A stretch of 10,549 bases of DNA from Thermoanaerobaculia bacterium. Lineage in GTDB: Bacteria > Acidobacteriota > Thermoanaerobaculia > Gp7-AA8. The stretch is taken from NCBI GenBank assembly GCA_017883215.1, contig JADGOA010000103.1:1-10549 (forward strand), given 5' to 3'. Position 1 is the stretch's first letter; each line of letters begins with the position of its first letter. The notes under the pieces were generated by a model. The model worked only from the letters and a program-made list of their open reading frames with translations, did no database searches and was not told the DNA's origin. Below, one piece after another: positions 5,314 to 10,549 of the stretch. A program made the translations under genes and the position numbers.

Positions 5314-6360
5314 GTGAGAAACCCCAGGAAAACAGCCGCAATATGGGTCGGAACGTCTGCACTGGCGCTTCTGCTCTCCGTGTCCGCTTTTGCGGATTCG
5401 CGTCCTCAAAATGAGTCGCGGCGTCAGCAGCGCGACCGCGCCTCGGCCGAGCAGTCGGGTCGTGGCCGACGCGACCGGCCATCGAATCAGGCGCAGACGT
5501 ATCGAAACAATGAGCGCCGCAGTGCCGAGAACGGCCGTATCGACCGCAACCGCACATATGACAACAACCGGTTTGGCGGCGATCGCCAGCGGGTCGAGGC
5601 GGACCAGAGCCGTCGCTCCGCGGACTTCCGCAGTCAGCAGCGCAGCGACAACGGCCAGTACCGTAACGACCGGCGCTCCGGCAACCAGGTGTACCGGAAC
5701 GATTCACAGTATCGTAACGAGACGCAGCGCAACGATGGCCGGTATCGGAACGACGGGCAGTATCGCAGCGAGGCCCAGCGCAACGACGGCCGCTATCGCA
5801 ACGATAGCCAGTATCGCAATCAGGGGCGGCGCAACGATGGCCGCATCTCAGAGCTCGGCCGCATCCGCAGCTACTCGCACGAGCGCGGCGGCTACCGGAT
5901 CTACCTCGACCACGGGAACTACTCGTACTGGATTCCGGAGTCGCGGCTCCTTGGACGCCGGCTCGCTGTCGGCCTCTCACTGCGGCTCGGCGGCATCTTC
6001 CGTGGAGGCCTCATTGACGTCGACCTCCTCGGCTGGCCCGGTGATCCCTACTACAACGACCCCTATTACAACGACCGCTACTACAACGATCCGTACTACG
6101 CGGGCGACGGATACGGCTACGGTGCGAGCGACGAGATTCGGGGAGTGGTCGAGCGCGTCGACTATCGGAGCGGCACGCTCCTCCTGCGCGACGAGTATCG
6201 CGGCGGGATCGTGACCGTGGATATGCGCAGCATCGACCGTCGCACCAGCCGGCTCGATTTCGACGATATGCGGCCCGGCGATCGGGTGACGCTGTCCGGC
6301 TCCTGGCTTCGCGGCGGATATTTCGGCGCCGTGCAGGTCGACGCGGTTCAGGCGTACTGA
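5314..6360 (+). CDS. Secreted Arg/Asn-rich repeat protein with C-terminal DUF5666-like beta domain
   Basis: The 348-residue product starts with a signal peptide (basic MRNPRKT, hydrophobic core, cleavage expected after AFA at about residue 27). Residues 28-180 are a hydrophilic, strongly basic low-complexity region dominated by Arg, Asn, Gln, Asp and Ser. It includes three 17-residue repeats of the form QYRNETQRNDGRYRNDG (132-177). Residues 183-245 form a short ordered stretch (GGYRIYLDHGNYSYWIPES). Then come YYND repeats (about 247-262, DPYYNDPYYNDRYYND) and a final beta-rich domain (about 273-348, EIRGVVERVDYRSGTLLLRD to PGDRVTLSGSW) that resembles DUF5666/OB-like folds. It is probably periplasmic or exported. 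No enzymatic motif is seen, and no function is recognised. The candidate sigma-54 promoter and strong ribosome site suggest regulated, high expression. Confidence 0.85.
   Translation: MRNPRKTAAIWVGTSALALLLSVSAFADSRPQNESRRQQRDRASAEQSGRGRRDRPSNQAQTYRNNERRSAENGRIDRNRTYDNNRFGGDRQRVEADQSRRSADFRSQQRSDNGQYRNDRRSGNQVYRNDSQYRNETQRNDGRYRNDGQYRSEAQRNDGRYRNDSQYRNQGRRNDGRISELGRIRSYSHERGGYRIYLDHGNYSYWIPESRLLGRRLAVGLSLRLGGIFRGGLIDVDLLGWPGDPYYNDPYYNDRYYNDPYYAGDGYGYGASDEIRGVVERVDYRSGTLLLRDEYRGGIVTVDMRSIDRRTSRLDFDDMRPGDRVTLSGSWLRGGYFGAVQVDAVQAY
5707..5844 (+). repeat. 51-base in-frame tandem repeat within the Arg/Asn-rich gene
   Basis: Units run 5707-5757, 5758-5808 and a partial unit 5809-5844, each starting CAGTATCG and containing CGCAACGA-GGCCG. 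They encode the 17-residue QYR...RNDGRYRND unit. Synonymous differences between units (TATCGTAAC against TATCGCAGC and TATCGCAAT) show the repeat is not brand new. It could still expand or shrink by slippage. Confidence 0.85.
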
Positions 6361-6372
6361 TAACGGATGCGG

Positions 6373-6409
6373 GTAGCGAGTAGCGAGTAGGGTGCCGCTC
6401 GCTACTCGC
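6373..6409. repeat. GTAGCGA heptamer hairpin
   Basis: Two GTAGCGA heptamers (6373-6386) are followed by a reverse copy. GCGAGTAGCGAG (6376-6387) pairs perfectly over 12 bp with 6398-6409 across a 10-base loop. It starts 13 bases after the stop of the Arg/Asn-rich gene and ends 26 bases before the kinase start. It could attenuate transcription between them, but no T tract follows. Confidence 0.85.
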
Positions 6410-6435
6410 GCACGATAACGGGGCATACCATTAGC

Positions 6436-8262
6436 GTGATGTCGCCGGTCCGCACCTCGATCGTTTGCGCCTGCGCCGCGGTGCTCGTCACTGTGCTGCT
6501 CGCGTGGCACATGGCCGACGCGATCGAGTTGCCGGTGCGCGATGCGGCGATGAGGATGCTGCCCAAGCGGGTGGCCAGTGCGATCGTGATCGTCGCAATC
6601 GACGAGAACTCTCTCCGGATGATGTCATGGCCGTGGTCGCGGGATCGCATCGCGCAGATTGTCGACCGAGCGTCCGATGCCGGTGCGAAGGGAATCGTCA
6701 TCGACGTCCTCCTGGCCGAGGCGCGGAGCGGTGACGAGCAGCTCGCCCGGTCGTTGCGCCGCCTGCCGTCCGTGCTCGTTTCGGCGATCGACGAGCACGG
6801 GGTGTGGCTGCTGCCCGTTGCGGTCCTACGTGACGCCGCCACGGTGGCTCATGGCAATTTCGAGTTCGATCACGACGGCATCATGCGCCGGGTGGCCGCC
6901 ACCAAGCAGACGCGCGATCGCTCCCTGAGCGCCATCTGCATCGAAGCCGCAGCGATGCTGCGCCCGACCAACGTCCCCGTCGGCCAGACGGTGGCTCCCG
7001 CGTTCCGAACGCCTCCTTCTTCGATTCCGCTGATCAGCGCGGCGGCGTTGCTGCGCGAACCGGCCCTTGCCGGATCGCTCCGTGGAAAGATCGTGTTCGT
7101 CGGTCCGACCGCGCTGGCGCTCGGAGACCGCGTCCTCACCCCTGTATCGAGGGTTCTGCCGGATCCCGGCGTCATGGTCCACGCCGCCGCCACGGAATCA
7201 GTCATTCGTGGCGAGACCATCAGGGAGATTCCACCAGTCGGAGGAGGATTGATCGCCGCCGTCGCAGTGGCGCTGGTGGCGCACCGCCGCAACTCGCGAG
7301 CGCGCCGCTTGTCGATCGCGGCGGCGTTCGCGTTCGCGATCGCCGGCGGCGGTGTTCTGCTGCTCGCCACGACCGGATTCGCGATTCCGTTCGTCGTCCT
7401 CGTGGCCACCGTGTTGATGGCCGCGGCCGCAGCGGAGACAGCGAGCGTTGCAGCCACGCTGCGCCAGAGCAGGGCCGCGGCATCCCGCATCGAATCGCGG
7501 CTCGGTATGGCCGCGCGTCCGTCTCCGGAGGACGTTGGCCCGCGTCTCGACCAGATCGCTGCGCGCCTCGCGGAGCTCCGCACACTGGAAGCGGAGTCGA
7601 AACGCGTTCTCGCTCACGAGCTGAAGACGCCGCTGGCGTCGATGCGGGGGCTCACGCAGCTGCTCGCGGGATTCACTCTCAGTGATGCGGAGCGGTCGCG
7701 CGTCGCCTCGCTTCTGGAATCTGAGGCCGGTAAGCTGCAGTCGATGGTAACGGCGCTGCTCGATCTCGAGCGCCTCCCTCTGCGCGACTTCGAAACGGCC
7801 GCGAACGTCGTCGACCTCTCCAACCTCGCCCGCTCGCGCGTCGACTTCCTGCAGGCGAGCACCACGCGCCGGCTGATCGCTTCTTGCGAGGAGGGCGTGC
7901 TCGTCCGCGGCGAGGCTTCGCTCATCGAGCGGAGCGTCGATAATCTCGTCTCGAACGCCCTGAAGTACACGACCGGCGCGGTCGACGTCGTGGTTCGCTC
8001 GCAGAACGGATCGGCCTTGCTCGACGTCGAAGATGAGGGGCCTGGTTTGAGCGACAGCGACCGTGAACGAGTATTCCAGCGCTTTTTCCGTGCATCCTCC
8101 GCGGCCGGCACTGACGGTCTCGGCCTCGGCCTCGCCCTCGTGGCCGAGATTGCGCGATGGCACGGCGGCAGCGTCTCGGTCGAGCGCGCTTCGAACGGCG
8201 GATCATCTTTCCGCATCTCCTTTCCGCTCGTCTCCGAATTCGCGAACGCGGGAGCGATGTGA
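6436..8262 (+). CDS. CHASE2-domain sensor histidine kinase
   Basis: A 608-residue membrane sensor. Residues 8-30 are an N-terminal anchor. A CHASE2-type extracytoplasmic domain follows (about 31-262), with VIVAIDENSL, SWPWSRDRIAQIV, GAKGIVIDVLL and GKIVFVGPTA. Three close membrane helices (about 266-282, 292-311, 314-334) and a coiled linker (about 335-390) come next. The kinase core has the H-box AHELKTPLASMRG (phospho-acceptor His394), N-box SVDNLVSNALKYTT, G1 DVEDEGPGLSD and G2 GTDGLGLGLAL. The CHASE2 ligand is unknown here. Start: GTG at 6436 is followed at once by ATG at 6439, and either would serve; no strong ribosome site precedes them. Its TGA overlaps the regulator's ATG by one base, so the two are translationally coupled partners. 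All catalytic boxes are intact. Confidence 0.92.
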   Translation: MMSPVRTSIVCACAAVLVTVLLAWHMADAIELPVRDAAMRMLPKRVASAIVIVAIDENSLRMMSWPWSRDRIAQIVDRASDAGAKGIVIDVLLAEARSGDEQLARSLRRLPSVLVSAIDEHGVWLLPVAVLRDAATVAHGNFEFDHDGIMRRVAATKQTRDRSLSAICIEAAAMLRPTNVPVGQTVAPAFRTPPSSIPLISAAALLREPALAGSLRGKIVFVGPTALALGDRVLTPVSRVLPDPGVMVHAAATESVIRGETIREIPPVGGGLIAAVAVALVAHRRNSRARRLSIAAAFAFAIAGGGVLLLATTGFAIPFVVLVATVLMAAAAAETASVAATLRQSRAAASRIESRLGMAARPSPEDVGPRLDQIAARLAELRTLEAESKRVLAHELKTPLASMRGLTQLLAGFTLSDAERSRVASLLESEAGKLQSMVTALLDLERLPLRDFETAANVVDLSNLARSRVDFLQASTTRRLIASCEEGVLVRGEASLIERSVDNLVSNALKYTTGAVDVVVRSQNGSALLDVEDEGPGLSDSDRERVFQRFFRASSAAGTDGLGLGLALVAEIARWHGGSVSVERASNGGSSFRISFPLVSEFANAGAM

Positions 8263-9629
8263 TGAGCTGCGTCCTGGTCGTCGACGACGATGCCGGCATC
8301 CTCGAAAGCGCCGCCATGACGCTGGAGAAGGTCGGCCATCGTGTGCTCCGCGCCAGCGATGCCTACGAAGCGCAGCGGCTTCTCCGGCAACATCGGGTGG
8401 ACGTGGTCGTCAGCGACATCTACATGCCCGGTGAGAACGGCCTCGCCCTGCTGCAGTCGATCGCCGAACGGGACGACGCTCCCCGCGTCATTCTGATGAC
8501 CGGCCGCGGAAGCATCGAGACCACGGCCCTGGCGCACCGCGCCGGCGCTTTCGACTACCTCGCCAAGCCGTTCGAGCTGTCGGAGCTGATCGCCGCCGTG
8601 GCCGCCGCGCTGAAGCGCAGCAGCCCCGATGCCGTGGAAACAGAATCGCCCCCCGACTCGCGAATCATCGGATCCCATCGCTCGATGGTCGAGATGTACA
8701 AATCGATCACCCGGGTGGCGGCCATCGACGTCCCGGTCCTCATCCTCGGCGAAAGCGGGACGGGGAAGGAGCTCGTCGCGCACTGCATCCACGACCTCGG
8801 GTCCCGCGCCGGCGGGCCGTTCGTCGCCATCAACTGCGGCGCCATTCCCGACACGCTGCTCGAGAACGAGCTGTTCGGATCGACGCGCGGCGCGTATACG
8901 GACTCGCGCCAGGACCGCCGCGGTGCTCTTTCGCGCGCCGACGGCGGAATGCTGTTCCTCGACGAGATCGGCGACATCTCCCCGGTTTTCCAGGTCAAAT
9001 TGCTGCGGTTTCTGCAGGACGGTACGGTCACCCCGCTCGGATCCGACAAGAGCCACCGCGTCTCGGTGCGCGTGATCGCTGCGACGCATCGCGATCTCAA
9101 GCGGCTCGTGGCCGAAGGCTCGTTCCGCGAGGACTTGTATTACCGGCTGGCGGCTTACGAGATTGCCGTGCCGCCGCTTCGCGACCGCCCCACGGACATT
9201 CCGCTGCTCGTTCAGCATTTCAAAGCGAGAACCGCCGGCGAGATGCACCGCGAATCGCTCGCCGGCCCCTCAGCGAAAGTTCTCGATCTGTTCGGAGCGC
9301 ATTCGTGGCCGGGCAACGTGCGCGAGCTCGAGCAGGTCATCCGCCGGATGGCCATCGATACCGGAGGCCTCCTCGACGACGCGGCCGCGGCGCGCGTTCT
9401 GCGCGAGATTGCGCCGCGCTCGGCGCGGGCGAGCGCAGGCGAGGCCGCGAGCGCTGCTGAGTCCGGCGACGAGCTGATGTCGCTCGACGACGCGGAGCGG
9501 AAACACATTGTGAGTGTGCTCCGCGCCACCGGCGGGAATCAGACGCAGGCCGCCTTCATTCTTGGCATCGAGCGAAAGACGCTCGCCCGGAAAATCAAGC
9601 GATTCGAAATCGCGATCGAGGAAACGTGA
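8262..9629 (+). CDS. NtrC-family sigma-54-type response regulator
   Basis: 455 residues in three parts. The receiver (1-118) has acidic pocket Asp8-Asp10, phospho-acceptor Asp52 in VVSDIYMPG, Thr80 and Lys102. The AAA+ domain (about 135-375) has Walker A GESGTGKE (163-170), Walker B GGMLFLDE (228-235), arginine-finger region SFREDLYYRL and WPGNVREL (349-356). A Fis-type helix-turn-helix (about 412-448, ATGGNQTQAAFILGIERKTLA) ends the protein. The kinase next door is its obvious partner. The sigma-54 contact loop reads GAYTDS (210-215, bases 8889-8906) instead of GAFTGA. Variants with Asp in this loop exist in the family as far as I recall, but sigma-54 coupling is less certain than usual. Start: ATG at 8262 with GGGAG seven bases upstream. 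The frame is open further back only because it overlaps the kinase gene. Confidence 0.93.
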   Translation: MSCVLVVDDDAGILESAAMTLEKVGHRVLRASDAYEAQRLLRQHRVDVVVSDIYMPGENGLALLQSIAERDDAPRVILMTGRGSIETTALAHRAGAFDYLAKPFELSELIAAVAAALKRSSPDAVETESPPDSRIIGSHRSMVEMYKSITRVAAIDVPVLILGESGTGKELVAHCIHDLGSRAGGPFVAINCGAIPDTLLENELFGSTRGAYTDSRQDRRGALSRADGGMLFLDEIGDISPVFQVKLLRFLQDGTVTPLGSDKSHRVSVRVIAATHRDLKRLVAEGSFREDLYYRLAAYEIAVPPLRDRPTDIPLLVQHFKARTAGEMHRESLAGPSAKVLDLFGAHSWPGNVRELEQVIRRMAIDTGGLLDDAAAARVLREIAPRSARASAGEAASAAESGDELMSLDDAERKHIVSVLRATGGNQTQAAFILGIERKTLARKIKRFEIAIEET

Positions 9630-9630
9630 A

Positions 9631-10398
9631 ATGAACAAGCCGCTCATCGTGACGCTCCTCGCGTCGCTCGCCGCCGCAACCGTCGCCGCAGAAACGCCCG
9701 CCATCGGGTACCGGTTCGAAGATGTCCGCCGCAGCGTGACCGTTACCACCGCGACGCGGGAATTGACGGCGACAAGAGGTCTGCGCGCCCAGAGTGGCGA
9801 CAAGGTGCACACCGGCTGGTTCGCGTACGCGCTGATCGCCTCGGAGCCTTATCGCGCCCGGTTCGAGATCTTCGCGATGACTGATGTGGAGCTGGCCGGC
9901 GGAACACCCGGCGTGCTTCTGTCGGTCGACCGCGGACGCATTCGTGCCGTCTTCGACAAGATCACCGGGAGCGAGCCGCGCGTAGTGAAGACTCCGGGCG
10001 CACTGCTGGCCGTCCGTGGGACACAGTTCGATGTGGAGGTCGACAAGAGCGGGCGGACGACCGTCGACGTCTACGAAGGCATCGTCGAGGTGCGATCGGA
10101 GTTCCGGCACGAGCCGCTGATGCTCCGGGCAGGCGAGGAATCGATCTTCGGCCAGCGCGAGCCGCCATCGGCGCATCCGATGCCGGAGGATCGGCGCCGC
10201 AACGCACCGCCGGCTCGCGGTGAGAATAAGGAAGGCGAGGGTTCCGGCAGGAAGGATGGCCCGCAGATGCCGCCGTCCGCCGGCCCGCACAGCGAGCCGC
10301 CACCGGGACAGCAACCGCGCCCCCCGTCGATGATGCCGCCGCAATCGACACCGCGCACGCCCACCCCAACGCCGCCCGCGACCGGCACCCACCACTAG
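9631..10398 (+). CDS. Secreted FecR-domain protein with Pro-rich tail
   Basis: The 255-residue product has a signal peptide (MNKPLIVTLLASLAAATVAA, cleavage near residue 20). Its FecR-like beta domain peaks at VKTPGALLAVRGTQFDVEV and RTTVDVYEGIVEV (about 119-154). Before it lies a stretch typical of such proteins (GDKVHTGWFAYALIASEPY, then AMTDVELAGG). From about 176 to the end it is disordered and rich in Pro, Gly and Arg, finishing PTPTPPATGTHH. Unlike classical FecR it has no cytoplasmic anti-sigma segment or membrane helix, and no ECF sigma factor is nearby. It is probably a periplasmic or surface protein. It starts one base after the regulator's stop, with GAGG upstream, and so belongs to the kinase operon. 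I infer a role as accessory or ligand for the CHASE2 sensor, as FecR and CHASE2 genes often neighbour one another. Confidence 0.88.
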   Translation: MNKPLIVTLLASLAAATVAAETPAIGYRFEDVRRSVTVTTATRELTATRGLRAQSGDKVHTGWFAYALIASEPYRARFEIFAMTDVELAGGTPGVLLSVDRGRIRAVFDKITGSEPRVVKTPGALLAVRGTQFDVEVDKSGRTTVDVYEGIVEVRSEFRHEPLMLRAGEESIFGQREPPSAHPMPEDRRRNAPPARGENKEGEGSGRKDGPQMPPSAGPHSEPPPGQQPRPPSMMPPQSTPRTPTPTPPATGTHH

Positions 10399-10401
10399 GA
10401 A

Positions 10402-10549
10402 TCATTCCGAGTTGGCAGACGGGGCGGGCGCCGACGAAGGGCAGATGATCCTGTCATTCCGAGCCGGCGGAACCCCGGAGGGGTGAAGCGCGGCGAGGAA
10501 TCCCCCGCCACCCCGGGAGTGCGGGGGATCCCTCGCTGTCCTCCGCCGC
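10402..10549. repeat. Dispersed TCATTCCGAG-type repeat with hairpin, running off the window
   Basis: TCATTCCGAG occurs at 10402-10411 and 10454-10463. Bases 10493-10508 (GCGAGGAATCCCCCGC) pair with 10521-10536 at 15 of 16 positions across a 12-base loop. The combination of TGTCATTCCGAG with GGCGAGGAATCCC is one I have seen as a dispersed intergenic repeat in several GC-rich environmental genomes. It follows the FecR gene, has no T tract and is cut by the window edge. Confidence 0.65.

Noticed and set aside
5126..5980. 284-codon minus-strand frame with Cys/Arg-rich repeats opposite the Arg/Asn-rich gene
   Set aside because: The Cys-rich periodicity is the mirror of the 51-base repeat on the plus strand. 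The plus strand has a signal peptide, ribosome site and promoter; this frame has none.
6423..6436. GG-N10-GC spacing resembling a second sigma-54 promoter before the kinase
   Set aside because: The match is poor outside the GG and GC dinucleotides (GGGCAT and TAGC instead of TGGCAC and TTGC), and it ends at the start codon, so the transcript would begin inside the gene.
7614..9248. 544-codon open frame on the minus strand opposite the kinase and regulator genes
   Set aside because: It is antisense to two strongly supported genes, has no domain signature, and is Arg/Ala/Ser-rich in the manner of a GC-rich shadow frame.

Overview
The window is a GC-rich bacterial segment. It has wide non-coding spacers packed with short repeats, two-component and secreted-protein genes, and a multiheme cytochrome tail of a type I associate with Acidobacteriota (Thermoanaerobaculia- or Vicinamibacteria-like genomes). 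That placement is an inference from style and domain content; no rRNA or marker gene is present.

Layout. (1) 1-1605: the 3' part of a secreted multiheme c-type cytochrome with three CxxCH sites in view, fused through a Gly/Ala linker to a large beta-rich extracellular tail and closed by a textbook intrinsic terminator. (2) 1859-2371 and 2475-2933: convergent genes for a hemerythrin-like HHE protein and an AhpD/carboxymuconolactone-decarboxylase-like protein, both plausibly concerned with oxygen or peroxide. They are separated by an imperfect inverted repeat built from 8-base words. (3) 3141-4778: an O-antigen-ligase-family membrane protein standing alone. (4) 4779-5313: a 535-base gene-free spacer with three repeat families, a decayed end of a MacB/FtsX-type permease gene, and a good -24/-12 (sigma-54) promoter candidate. 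(5) 5314-6360: a secreted Arg/Asn-rich low-complexity protein with a 17-residue tandem repeat and a small beta-rich C-terminal domain. (6) 6436-10398: a tight three-gene unit of a CHASE2 sensor histidine kinase, an NtrC-class sigma-54 response regulator and a secreted FecR-domain protein, with a 1-base overlap and a 1-base gap. (7) 10399-10549: a further dispersed-repeat cluster running off the end.

The most testable idea is a local envelope-sensing circuit. The kinase/regulator pair would drive the sigma-54-type promoter in front of the Arg/Asn-rich secreted protein just upstream, with the FecR protein as a periplasmic partner of the sensor. The regulator carries GAYTDS where sigma-54 activators normally have GAFTGA, which bears directly on this idea. 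The other striking feature is that nearly every spacer contains inverted clusters of 7- or 8-base words, with a different word family in different spacers.
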